A stretch of 64,000 bases of DNA, from assembly GCF_019443745.1 (NCBI RefSeq), contig NZ_CP050948.1, positions 4,716,001 to 4,780,000 on the forward strand. The letters run 5' to 3'. The translations under genes were made by a program, and so were the position numbers. The notes under the pieces were generated by a model. It was not told the DNA's origin. It searched no databases and worked only from the letters and a program-made list of their open reading frames with translations. Source of the DNA: Iamia sp. SCSIO 61187. Its GTDB lineage: Bacteria > Actinomycetota > Acidimicrobiia > Acidimicrobiales > Iamiaceae. This document shows positions 1 to 8,467 of the stretch, piece by piece; within the stretch, counting starts at the first letter, position 1, and each line of letters starts with the position of its first letter.

Positions 1-48
1 GCGGCCGACGTGCGCAGCGTCATCGGCGCCGCCGTGGCCACCACCTGA
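1..48 (+). CDS. 3' end of an unidentified gene (partial at window edge)
   Basis: An open frame entering from the left edge ends at TGA 46-48 and encodes a last peptide AADVRSVIGAAVATT. The codon pattern (G/C at third positions) fits a real coding end, and a perfect palindrome follows ten bases later. Too little is present to name the protein. Confidence 0.4.
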   Translation, partial: AADVRSVIGAAVATT

Positions 49-57
49 CCGCTCGGC

Positions 58-84
58 CACGGATGGTGCCAGGCACCATCCGTG
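58..84. repeat. Perfect intergenic palindrome, GTGCC-A-GGCAC family (copy P1)
   Basis: CACGGATGGTGCC, a single central A, then the exact reverse complement: 13-bp arms. It lies just after the partial gene at the left edge. The same core with other arms recurs at 32754-32782, 35175-35205 and 42770-42798. As RNA it would be a stem with almost no loop, so a cruciform or a protein-binding site is as likely as a terminator. Confidence 0.8.
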
Positions 85-261
85 TGCGGCGGCCGGATCG
101 CCCCGACGCCAGGACGCACGGGTCCGACCGCGCCCGGCGCTACCGTGGCGACGACCATGCCAGCGACGACGGCCGCAGCCGCAGGCGACGAACCCCCCAG
201 TCCCCAGCTCGCGCCGGATCCGGCTCGCGCCGCCGTCGCCCCCGCGGGGTCGTAGCGCACC

Positions 262-1632
262 GTGTGGACCGCCCTGGGCCTCCTGGCCGTCGTCGCCCTG
301 ATCCTGGCCAACGGGTACTTCGTGGCCGCCGAGTTCGCCTTCGTGGCGTCCCGGCGGGCGAAGCTGGAGGAGCGGGCCGAGGACGGTGACCGGCGGGCGC
401 GCCACGCCGTCCGGGTCCACAAGCGGCTGAGCTTCATGCTCTCCGGTGCCCAGCTGGGCATCACGGTGACCTCGCTGGTCGTCGGCTTCATCGCCGAGCC
501 GACCCTCGGCCAGGCCCTCGAGCCGGTCATGGGCGCCGTCGGCGTCCCCGAGCGGGCCCAGGCCGGCGTGGCCCTCTCGGTCGGCTTCGTCCTCGCCACC
601 GCGGCCCAGATGGTCGTCGGCGAGCTGGCCCCCAAGAACCTGGCCATCGCCAAGCCCGAGCCCATCGCCCGGGCCCTGGCCGGCTCCACCCTGGTCTTCC
701 TCCGTCTCGCCGGCCCGCTGATCCGGGTGTTCGACGGGTCGGCCAACCGCCTGCTGCGGGCCGTCGGCATCGAGCCCGTCGACGAGCTGGTCGGCGGGAT
801 CTCGGTCGAGGAGCTGGACATCATCGTCGAGGAGTCGGCCGAGCACGGGAAGCTCTCGGTGCGCCAGGCCGCGCTCATGGAGCGGGCCATCGACTTCGGC
901 ACCCTGCTGGCGGCGGCCGCCATGGTCCCGTGGAACCGGGTCAGCACCATCCCGTCCACCGACACCTGCGAGGACCTGCGGGGCAAGGTGCGCGAGGCCC
1001 ACTCGCGGTTCCCGGTGGTCGACGAGGACGGGGGCGTCTTCGGCGTCGTCCACGCCAAGGACCTGCTCGACGTGGACGACGACGCCCTCCACACCACGCC
1101 CGTGGCCGCCCTGACGCGCCCGCCGCTGGTCGTCCCCGAGACGGCCACCCTCCGCACCGTGCTTGGCGAGCTGCGGAAGGAGGGCACCGAGATGGCCATC
1201 GTCGCCGACGAGCACGGCGGCCCCGCCGGGGTGCTCACCCTCGAGGACATCGTCGAGGAGCTCGTCGGCGACATCAGCGACGAGTACGACCCCGCCCTGC
1301 CCGAGGCCGAGGACGGGGGCGACGGCACCTGGACCGTCCCGGGCCGGCTGCGCCACGACGAGATCGCCCGCTCGACCGGCATCGAGCTGCCCGAGGGCGA
1401 GGGCTACGACACCGTCGCCGGGCTGGTCATGTCCCAGCTCCAGCGGCTCGGCCAGGTCGGCGACCGGGTCGAGGTCGCCGGCGTCGCCATCGAGGTCCTC
1501 GCCCTCGAGGGGTGGGCCATCACCTCGGTGCGCCTGACCCCGCTCGTCGTCGACGACGAGGGCCGGACGACACCGATCGCGGGCGCCTCGGCCCACGGCG
1601 CCTCGACCCCCGACGCGAAGGTGAGCCGATGA
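262..1632 (+). CDS. CNNM/HlyC-family membrane protein with CBS pair (hemolysin family)
   Basis: 456 residues starting at GTG. The N-terminal DUF21/CNNM membrane region (about residues 1-190) opens with a hydrophobic helix and the family phrase NGYFVAAEFAFVASRR, followed by GAQLGITVTSLVVGF and VVGELAPKNLAIAKPE. A CBS pair follows (about 205-345, including FGVVHAKDLL and GVLTLEDIVEELVGDI), then a C-terminal CorC_HlyC domain (about 355-440). Family members are linked to Mg/Co transport or efflux; a haemolytic role is not implied. It overlaps the next gene by ATGA, so the two paralogues form an operon. An open frame of 32 codons (157-255) precedes it and might be a leader peptide, but nothing else supports that. 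Confidence 0.9.
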   Translation: MWTALGLLAVVALILANGYFVAAEFAFVASRRAKLEERAEDGDRRARHAVRVHKRLSFMLSGAQLGITVTSLVVGFIAEPTLGQALEPVMGAVGVPERAQAGVALSVGFVLATAAQMVVGELAPKNLAIAKPEPIARALAGSTLVFLRLAGPLIRVFDGSANRLLRAVGIEPVDELVGGISVEELDIIVEESAEHGKLSVRQAALMERAIDFGTLLAAAAMVPWNRVSTIPSTDTCEDLRGKVREAHSRFPVVDEDGGVFGVVHAKDLLDVDDDALHTTPVAALTRPPLVVPETATLRTVLGELRKEGTEMAIVADEHGGPAGVLTLEDIVEELVGDISDEYDPALPEAEDGGDGTWTVPGRLRHDEIARSTGIELPEGEGYDTVAGLVMSQLQRLGQVGDRVEVAGVAIEVLALEGWAITSVRLTPLVVDDEGRTTPIAGASAHGASTPDAKVSR

Positions 1633-2960
1633 GCGCGCCACTGGCGCTGGCGGCCGCGGTCGTGCTCCTGGCCCTGAACGGCTTCTTCGTGGCGGCCGAG
1701 TTCGCCCTCCTCGCCGCCCGCCGCTCCCGCATCGAGCAGCTGGCCTCGGAGGGCGATCGACGGGCCCGCCACGCCCTCAACGGCATCCGGGAGCTGTCGC
1801 TGATGCTGGCCGGGGCCCAGCTGGGCATCACCGTGTGCTCGCTGCTCCTCGGGGCCGTGGCCGAGCCGGCCATCGCCCACCTCCTCGAGGATGTCATCGA
1901 GGGCATCGGCGAGGTGCCCGACGGGGTGCGCCACGGCATCGCCTTCGCCATCGCCCTCTCGATCGTCGTCTTCCTCCACATGGTGGTCGGCGAGATGGCG
2001 CCCAAGTCGTGGGCGATCGCCCACCCCGAGTCCTCGGCCCTCACGCTCGCCCGCCCGTTCCGCGCCTTCGCCCTGCTCTTCCGACCGGCGATCGCCCTGC
2101 TCAACCTCATGGCCAACGGGCTGGTGCGCCTGGTGGGTGTCGAGCCCCAACCCGAGCTGGCCACGGCCCACGCCCCGTCCGACCTCCTCCTGCTGCTCGA
2201 GGAGTCCGCCGGCCACGGCTCGATCGCCGCCGAGGAGCACCGCCTCCTCAGCCGGTCGCTCGAGCTGTCCGGCCTCGACGCCGGGGCGGCCATGACCCCC
2301 CGACGCGACATCGTGGCCGTCGAGGAGTGGGCCAAGGCCAGCGACGTGGCCGTCCTGGCCCGCACCTCGGGGCGGTCGCGGATCCTGGTCCACGGGGGCG
2401 ACCTCGACCACGTCGTCGGCGCCGTCCACGCCAAGGACATCCTGCTCGTCGACCCGCCCGACCGGGCCGGGGTCACCGCCGGCGAGCTGGCCCGCCCCGT
2501 GCCCGCCACCCACGAGCACCACCGCCTCGAGGACCTGCTGGTGGAGATGCGGGCGGAGTCCCAGATGCTCACCGTCGTGGTCGACGAGCACGGTGTGGTC
2601 GTGGGCATCGTCACCCTGGAGGACGTGCTCGAGGAGCTGATCGGCGACTTCGAGGACGAGACGGACCGTCCCGGCCATCGCTCCCGCCGCCTCGGCGAGG
2701 GTGTGTTCGGCCTCGACGGGGGGCTGCGCCCCGACGAGCTGGAGGAGGACACCGGCGTGCGGCTCCCGGACGGTGACTGGGACACCGTCGCCGGCTTCCT
2801 CATGGCCACGCTCGACCGCGTGCCGGTGGTGGGCGACGAGGTCGACGTCGACGGCTCGACGCTGCGGGTGACCGGGGTCGACGGCTACGCCATCACCGAG
2901 ATGCGCCTGGAGATGGGTCCGCCCCCGCCGCCGACGGAGCCGGACGACGAGGACGGCTGA
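1629..2960 (+). CDS. CNNM/HlyC-family membrane protein with CBS pair, second paralogue
   Basis: 443 residues from the ATG that overlaps the stop of the upstream gene; earlier in-frame codons run antisense-like through that gene and are not credible. Same order as its neighbour: DUF21 membrane domain with NGFFVAAEFALLAARRSRIEQLA, GAQLGITVCSLLLG and VVGEMAPKSWAIAHPE; CBS pair with VVGAVHAKDILLV and GIVTLEDVLEELIGDFEDE; C-terminal CorC_HlyC domain. Tandem DUF21-CBS pairs are common in Actinobacteria, and heteromeric action in metal transport is plausible but not shown. The C-terminus ends in a short Pro/Asp/Glu-rich tail. Confidence 0.9.
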   Translation: MSAPLALAAAVVLLALNGFFVAAEFALLAARRSRIEQLASEGDRRARHALNGIRELSLMLAGAQLGITVCSLLLGAVAEPAIAHLLEDVIEGIGEVPDGVRHGIAFAIALSIVVFLHMVVGEMAPKSWAIAHPESSALTLARPFRAFALLFRPAIALLNLMANGLVRLVGVEPQPELATAHAPSDLLLLLEESAGHGSIAAEEHRLLSRSLELSGLDAGAAMTPRRDIVAVEEWAKASDVAVLARTSGRSRILVHGGDLDHVVGAVHAKDILLVDPPDRAGVTAGELARPVPATHEHHRLEDLLVEMRAESQMLTVVVDEHGVVVGIVTLEDVLEELIGDFEDETDRPGHRSRRLGEGVFGLDGGLRPDELEEDTGVRLPDGDWDTVAGFLMATLDRVPVVGDEVDVDGSTLRVTGVDGYAITEMRLEMGPPPPPTEPDDEDG

Positions 2961-3054
2961 GCGCCTCGACGGGGCGGTCCGGTCGGGACGGACCCCACCG
3001 ACCGCCGAGCACCTAACGTGGGGACCCTCCTACGCGGAGCGTTGTGTCACTAGG

Positions 3055-3195
3055 TTGGACAGCACGCGACGTCCCCATCTGACCGTGGCCGCCCGATTGG
3101 TGCTGGCCGTCACCGTCCCCACCCTCGCGCTCTCGGTGATGGGCGGCCGCGTGATGGCAGACCGCCAGGACGAGGCGCGCACGGCGTCCGCTGGG
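3055..3195 (+). pseudogene. Out-of-frame N-terminal segment of the GGDEF-EAL gene
   Basis: From TTG 3055 (or GTG 3085) one frame reads a basic stretch and a clear membrane anchor, LTVAARLVLAVTVPTLALSV, then MADRQDEARTAS. The following gene is open in a different frame and continues with WAVTERVLVVDQLINLRAAL, a typical start of a periplasmic sensor helix. The two pieces would join into one protein with a one-base shift near 3175-3195. TAACGT and a GGAG-like ribosome site sit upstream of 3055. Either a sequencing indel or a natural frameshift explains this. Confidence 0.55.
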
Positions 3196-3269
3196 CCGTC
3201 ACCGAGAGGGTCCTGGTCGTCGACCAGCTGATCAACCTGCGGGCCGCGCTGTTCGCCGAACGGGTCGCG

Positions 3270-5702
3270 GTGGAGATCCTCGTCCCGGAGCGACGCCCGC
3301 CCGATGCCGTGCTGGCCACGACCGAGCTGGGACGGCAGATCCTCGACGGGCCCGCCCCGCTGGCGTCGGCCACCGACGACGCGCTCGCCCGGCTGGCCCC
3401 GGAGCACCGCCCGTTCGACCCGGAGGAGCTGGCTCAGATCCGAGCCGAGAGCGACGAGTGGGTTCGCTCTCCGGACACGATCCGCGCCCGGCTGGGGCCG
3501 CTGACGACCCGGACCGAGAAGGTGATGCTCCGCTACGCCACCGCGACGCGGTTCGCCGCGGTCGAGCTCGGCGACCTCGACCTCATCGCGGCCGGCACGA
3601 CGTTCCAGAGGTCGATCCGCCTCCCCGACGCCGCCGGTGAGGTCGTCGCCTCGCTCAGCGACCTCTGGGCCGCCGGACCCGAGGACCGTCCGCGCCTGCA
3701 GTCGCAGGTCGCCGCGGGGGTGGCCCGCTTCACCACCCTCTCCGAGCTGTTCGCCGACTCGGTGACCGACCCGGACGGACCGGTGGCCGCGTACTGGTCC
3801 AGCACCGTCCAGGTGCCGCCGACCATCCGGAGCGTGCTGGACGAGGTGGAGTCCGCCTCCCTGTCCTCCCCGGACCGGCGCCCGGGCGAGCCTGCTGCGG
3901 TCGGCGCGGCCCTGCTCGAGGCGATCGACTGGACGATCGAGGCCGACGCGCTGCCCCTGATCGCGGCCGAGGTGATGATCGGCGTGGCCGACGACGTGGC
4001 CGACGAGGCCCGCGCCAACGAGCGCCTCACCGGTGGCCTGGTGCTCCTCGCCATCGCCCTGTCGGTGACGGCGGCCGTGCTCTTCGGGCGGTCGATCGTC
4101 ACCCCGGTGCGCCGCCTGACCGACCACGCCGAGCGGATCGGTCGTGGCGAGCTGACCCTCGACCCGCTCCCGCTCGGGGGGCCACCAGAGGTGGCGACGG
4201 CCTCCGTCGCCTTCAACGACGTCGTCGGCACCCTGCGCCTGCTCGAGCAGAAGGGGCGAGCCCTGGCCGACGTCGACCTCGACCACCCGTCGCTGCACCA
4301 GGCGCTCCCGGGGGAGCTCGGCGCCGCCCTGCAGCGGTCCACCGAGGTCTTGTCGACGTCCATCGTCGAGCGCGAGCACCTCCGCTCCCAGCTGTCCCAC
4401 GACGCGACGCACGACTCGCTCACCGGGCTCGCCAACCGCGCCGCGCTCATGGACGCTCTCGCCCAGCAGTGTGCGGGGCAGAGCCCCCGTGCCGCCGCGA
4501 TCTTCATCGACCTGGACGACTTCAAGCGGATCAACGACCGGCTCGGCCACGCCGGCGGTGACCTCGTCCTGCAGGTCGTCGCCGATCGGATCGCCGCCCT
4601 CGCCCCGACCGGGAGCACCGTGGCCCGCCTCGGCGGTGACGAGTTCGTCGTCGTCCTCTCCGGCGCGACCATCGACGATGCGGCCGAGAGGGCCCGAGCG
4701 ATGGTCGCAGCCGTCGCCCAGCCGATCCGCGCCGGTGGTCAGGCGAACAGGATCAAGGCCTGCGCCGGGGTCGCCGCCGAGGACGAGGCCTCGTCACCGC
4801 TCGCGGGTCCCACCGACCTGCTCCACCGCGCCGACCTGGCCGTCTACGACGCCAAGCGGGTCGGGCCCGGGACCGTGGTGTGCTTCGACGCCGGCTTCGG
4901 AGACCGGGTCGCCCACCAGAACGACGTGGAGGAGGCCCTCGCCGCCGCCCTGCGCCCGGGGGCCGACGAGCTGCGCCTCGTGTTCCAGCCCATCGTGGCC
5001 ACCTCGACGGGGGCGCTCGTCGGCGTCGAGACGTTGATCCGCTGGCGTCGCGACGGCGCCTGGGTGATGCCCGACGACTTCATCCCGATCGCCGAGCGCT
5101 CGGGCCTCGTCGTGCGGCTCGACCTGTGGGTCCTGCAGGCTGCGACCGCGCAGATGGCGGCGTGGGCCGACGTCCCCGAGCTCGCAGACATGACCGTCTC
5201 GGTGAACCTGTCCGGCCGGACGCTGATGCGGCCCACCTTGCCGGCCGAGGTCGAGGCCGCCCTCCGCGCCTACGACCTCGCACCGAACCGCCTCATCGTG
5301 GAGGTCACCGAGACGGCCCTCATCACCGATCTCGACCTCGCCGCGGCCCAGATCGACCGGGTCCGGGCGAGCGGTGTGCGCGTCGCCATCGACGACTTCG
5401 GGACCGGCTACACCAGCATCGCCCAGCTGCGGGCGCTGCCGGTCGACGAGCTGAAGATCGACGGCAGCTTCATCCGCGGCCTCCCCGAGACGACCGACCG
5501 GGTCCTGCTCCAGATCGTCGAGGACCTGGCCGATCACCTCGAGCTGTTCACCGTGGCCGAGGGCGTCGAGACGGCGGGGCAGGTCGAGGAGCTCGCCGCC
5601 ATCGGCTGCGGCGCCCTCCAGGGCTACTTCTTCTCCCGCCCGCTCGATCCCGACGCCCTGGCTCGATGGGCCGCGGGACGGATGGCCTCGTCGCCCCGGT
5701 GA
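3270..5702 (+). CDS. GGDEF-EAL c-di-GMP signalling protein with HAMP domain
   Basis: 810 residues in the uninterrupted frame from GTG 3270. A predicted periplasmic sensor region (1-250) is followed by a membrane helix at about 252-272 (LTGGLVLLAIALSVTAAVLFG), HAMP (273-325), GGDEF and EAL domains. The GGDEF domain (about 374-535) has an intact motif, LGGDEFVVV, so cyclase activity is possible. The EAL domain (about 565-800) has ETL in place of EAL but keeps the glutamate, plus VEVTETALI, AIDDFGTGYTS, DELKIDGSFI and LQGYFFSRP, so phosphodiesterase activity is also plausible. The first membrane helix is encoded upstream in another frame, so as sequenced the protein lacks its first anchor. It may supply or degrade the ligand of the BldD-like regulator at 27932. 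Confidence 0.9.
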   Translation: MEILVPERRPPDAVLATTELGRQILDGPAPLASATDDALARLAPEHRPFDPEELAQIRAESDEWVRSPDTIRARLGPLTTRTEKVMLRYATATRFAAVELGDLDLIAAGTTFQRSIRLPDAAGEVVASLSDLWAAGPEDRPRLQSQVAAGVARFTTLSELFADSVTDPDGPVAAYWSSTVQVPPTIRSVLDEVESASLSSPDRRPGEPAAVGAALLEAIDWTIEADALPLIAAEVMIGVADDVADEARANERLTGGLVLLAIALSVTAAVLFGRSIVTPVRRLTDHAERIGRGELTLDPLPLGGPPEVATASVAFNDVVGTLRLLEQKGRALADVDLDHPSLHQALPGELGAALQRSTEVLSTSIVEREHLRSQLSHDATHDSLTGLANRAALMDALAQQCAGQSPRAAAIFIDLDDFKRINDRLGHAGGDLVLQVVADRIAALAPTGSTVARLGGDEFVVVLSGATIDDAAERARAMVAAVAQPIRAGGQANRIKACAGVAAEDEASSPLAGPTDLLHRADLAVYDAKRVGPGTVVCFDAGFGDRVAHQNDVEEALAAALRPGADELRLVFQPIVATSTGALVGVETLIRWRRDGAWVMPDDFIPIAERSGLVVRLDLWVLQAATAQMAAWADVPELADMTVSVNLSGRTLMRPTLPAEVEAALRAYDLAPNRLIVEVTETALITDLDLAAAQIDRVRASGVRVAIDDFGTGYTSIAQLRALPVDELKIDGSFIRGLPETTDRVLLQIVEDLADHLELFTVAEGVETAGQVEELAAIGCGALQGYFFSRPLDPDALARWAAGRMASSPR

Positions 5703-5850
5703 GGTCGACGCCGCCCGAGAAGCCCGGCACGGGGGTCCACGCCACGCGGCCCCGAGCGACGGGTCGCCACCGCCGTAGGGTTCGGACCCGGGCCCCGGGC
5801 CCGGCTCCGCGCCGGTGGGGTGGATCGCTCGCAGAACAAGGACACGCGTC

Positions 5851-6723
5851 ATGGAAGTGCACCTGGTCGACGGGACCTACGAGCTGTTCCGGCACTTCTT
5901 CGGGGCGCCACCGCACCTGACCGCCGACGGGCGGGAGGTGGGGGCGACCCGGGCGACGGTGGGATCGGTGCTGCGCATGCTGGAGGAGGGGGTGACGCAC
6001 GTGGGGGTGGCCACCGACCACGTCATCGAGTCGTTCCGCAACGACCTGTGGCCGACCTACAAGGACGGCTCGGGCATCGACCCCGCCCTGACGTCGCAGT
6101 TCCCCCTCCTCGAGGAGGTGCTGGAGGCGGCGGGCATCTGCACCATGGCCATGGTCGAGCACGAGGCCGACGACGCCCTGGCCGCCATGGCCCTCCGGGC
6201 CGCCGAGGACGACGCCGTCGAGCGGGTCGTGATCTGCACACCGGACAAGGACCTGGCCCAGTGCGTGGGCGGCAAGGTCGTGCAGATGGACCGCCGGAAG
6301 GGGACGACCATCGACACCGCGGGGGTGGAGGAGAAGTACGGCGTGCCGCCGGCGTCGATCCCCGACTGGCTCGGCCTGGTCGGCGACTCGGCCGACGGCT
6401 TCCCCGGCCTTCCCGGCTGGGGCGCCAAGTCCGCCGCAGCCGTCCTGCGGGCGTTCGGGCGCATCGAGGACATCCCCGACGATCCGGCGCACTGGCACGT
6501 CAAGGTGCGGAGCGCGGGGGCGCTGTCGGCGACGCTCGAGGAGCGTCGGGCCGAGGCCATGCTGTTCAAGCGGATCGCCACCCTCGAGCTCGACGCCCCG
6601 GTGCCGACCTCGGTCGAGGCGCTCCGGTGGACAGGGCCCCGGGACGACTTCGCCGCCGTGGCCGCCGCCATCGACGCCCCCGGCCTGGCCGAGCGGGCCG
6701 AGGCCCTGGCCGCCTCCCGCTGA
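5851..6723 (+). CDS. 5'-3' exonuclease / flap-endonuclease-like protein
   Basis: 290 residues from ATG 5851, with AAGGAC upstream as a ribosome site. It matches the PIN-like 5'-3' exonuclease fold plus H3TH domain found in the N-terminal part of DNA polymerase I: LVDGTYELFRHFF at the start, FRNDLWPTYKDG, the acidic metal-binding block HEADDALAAMA, CTPDKDLAQCV, then DWLGLVGDSADGFPGLPGWG, the helix-hairpin-helix. It is a free-standing nuclease without a polymerase domain, likely processing RNA primers or DNA flaps. Motifs look intact. Confidence 0.87.
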   Translation: MEVHLVDGTYELFRHFFGAPPHLTADGREVGATRATVGSVLRMLEEGVTHVGVATDHVIESFRNDLWPTYKDGSGIDPALTSQFPLLEEVLEAAGICTMAMVEHEADDALAAMALRAAEDDAVERVVICTPDKDLAQCVGGKVVQMDRRKGTTIDTAGVEEKYGVPPASIPDWLGLVGDSADGFPGLPGWGAKSAAAVLRAFGRIEDIPDDPAHWHVKVRSAGALSATLEERRAEAMLFKRIATLELDAPVPTSVEALRWTGPRDDFAAVAAAIDAPGLAERAEALAASR

Positions 6724-7238
6724 GGAGGATCCGCGCCGCGGCTCGCTCGGCGCCGGGGTGACCACGAGGGCGGTGGCTCGGAGCTCCCCTCCCAGCTCCA
6801 CGCCATCGCCCTCGTGCTCGTCCCCCTGGTCCCCCCGGATCCCCCCGCGAGGTGCAGCTCGGTGGTGGAGTTGCCTCCACCACCGATCGACCGTCTCGGA
6901 TCCCCCGAACCAAGATGATCGGATGGGCGGTTCGTGCATTGCGTGCGCTGCGTCACACCCACCTGCTGCGCACACTGTGCAAGAACCCGGCGGCGAATCC
7001 CATGGCTCGAACGGGTGGTTTCTGAACTAGTCATCAGGTTCGCGCACCTGTCGCCCGGCGCGCCACAAGCCCGACCTGGACCGGGTCGACGCACCGTGCA
7101 CGATCAAGTACGGATCGTGGTGGAAAGTGGCAGTTTGTCGCCACAGACGGTGTGCCTGCGCCGGCGGGAACCCACGGTGAGCGTCGGTGTACGACGCGCG
7201 CGACGCTGGGGGGACCTCCGATCCCCCGAGGAGGGGCC
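6724..7238. other. 515-bp intergenic region with a perfect hairpin
   Basis: No gene was found here. It is less GC-rich than its surroundings, especially 6900-7140. At 6860-6885 lies an 11-bp perfect inverted repeat (CGGTGGTGGAG, loop TTGC, complementary arm) that could terminate the exonuclease transcript, though no U-tract follows. At 7117-7130 is GTGGTGGAAAGTGG, which resembles half of an actinobacterial MraZ box. The downstream sugar dehydrogenase has a good ribosome site (GAGGAGGGG) and so probably a leadered mRNA starting in this region. Confidence 0.5.
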
Positions 7239-8393
7239 ATGCGCCCGACCCCCTGCCGCCTCACCCCCGCCCGGCGGCGCCCCCGCCGGCGGGCCCTCGC
7301 CCTCGCCGTCACCGCCGCCCTCGTGGCCGGGGCCGGCCTGGCCGGGTGCGAGCCGCCGGCCCTGGCGGCCCAGACGGTCGTCTCCGGGCGGTCCCACGTC
7401 TGGGAGATCGCCTTCACCCCCGCCGGGACCATGCTCTGGACCGAGCGCGGCGGACGGATCATGAAGCGCACCACCGGCGGTGCCGTCACGCAGGTGAGCG
7501 CCGACATGTCCGGCCTCTTCGTCTCGGGCGAGACGGGGCTGATGGGTCTCGCCGTCGACCCCGAGTTCGCCTCCAACCGGCGCATCTACACCTGCCAGGG
7601 CTGGACCGACGGGACCGCCCGGGACGTGCGGATCATCCCGTGGGTGTTCAACGGTCCCGGCACCGCGGTGGCCCGCCAGGCGCCGATCGTCACCGGCATC
7701 CCCGCCACGTCGGGGCGCCACGGGGGGTGCCGGCTCCAGTTCGACCAGTACCGGCGGCTCTACGTCGGCACCGGGGACGCCGTCGTCGGCACGAACCCCC
7801 AGTCCCTCGCCAGCATGGGCGGCAAGATCCTGCGGGTCGACCCCGACACCGGTGCCGGCAGCCCGCGCAACCCGTTCCGCACCAGCGCCAACGTCGCCAC
7901 CCGCCGGATCTACAGCTACGGCCACCGCAACGTCCAGGGCCTGGCCTTCCGTCCCCGCGACGGGCTGCTCTGGTCGGCCGAGCACGGTCCCGACCGCGAC
8001 GACGAGGTCAACCGCGGCACCGGCGGCAACTTCGGGTGGAACCCGGTCCCCGGCTACAACGAGGCCGTCCCCATGACCGACACGGCCGAGTTCCCGGACG
8101 CCGTCCGGGCCCGGTGGTCCTCGGGCTCCCCCACCGTCGCCCCCGCCGGCATCGCCTGGCTCGACGGCGAGCGGTGGGCGGCGTGGAACGACCACCTCGT
8201 CGTCGCCACCCTCAAGGGCCAGAGCCTGCTGCTGATGCGGGCCGAGTCGAACGGCCAGCTCACCCTGGTCCGCCGGCTCTACCAGGGCACCTTCGGCCGC
8301 ATCCGCGCCGTGCGCCTCGGTCCCGACGGCAACCTCTACATCGGGACCTCGAACGGCTCCGGCGACCGCATCGTCCGCATCACCCCGAGCTGA
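7239..8393 (+). CDS. PQQ-dependent sugar dehydrogenase-like lipoprotein (GSDH family)
   Basis: 384 residues from ATG 7239, eight bases after GAGGAGGGG. An arginine-rich signal peptide ends in lipobox LAGC, so the mature protein is probably anchored to the outer face of the membrane. The rest is the six-bladed soluble aldose sugar dehydrogenase fold: VWEIAFTPAGTMLWTERGGRI, GETGLMGLAVDPEF, RHGGCRLQFD, YVGTGDA, YSYGHRNVQGLAF, EHGPDRDDEVN and NFGWNPVPGYNE. Family members oxidise aldoses with PQQ. No PQQ biosynthesis gene is in the window. Confidence 0.88.
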   Translation: MRPTPCRLTPARRRPRRRALALAVTAALVAGAGLAGCEPPALAAQTVVSGRSHVWEIAFTPAGTMLWTERGGRIMKRTTGGAVTQVSADMSGLFVSGETGLMGLAVDPEFASNRRIYTCQGWTDGTARDVRIIPWVFNGPGTAVARQAPIVTGIPATSGRHGGCRLQFDQYRRLYVGTGDAVVGTNPQSLASMGGKILRVDPDTGAGSPRNPFRTSANVATRRIYSYGHRNVQGLAFRPRDGLLWSAEHGPDRDDEVNRGTGGNFGWNPVPGYNEAVPMTDTAEFPDAVRARWSSGSPTVAPAGIAWLDGERWAAWNDHLVVATLKGQSLLLMRAESNGQLTLVRRLYQGTFGRIRAVRLGPDGNLYIGTSNGSGDRIVRITPS

Positions 8394-8467
8394 GGCGAGC
8401 ATCCCAGGAACGTCCTCCGAGAGCGCGCCCGTGCAGGAGGTTTCGGTCGAGGTCCGCGAGCACCTGA

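Noticed and set aside
3213-3269. In-frame CTG or other upstream start to rescue the GGDEF-EAL N-terminus
   Set aside because: No ATG, GTG or TTG occurs in frame there, and the missing membrane helix is clearly encoded in a different frame.
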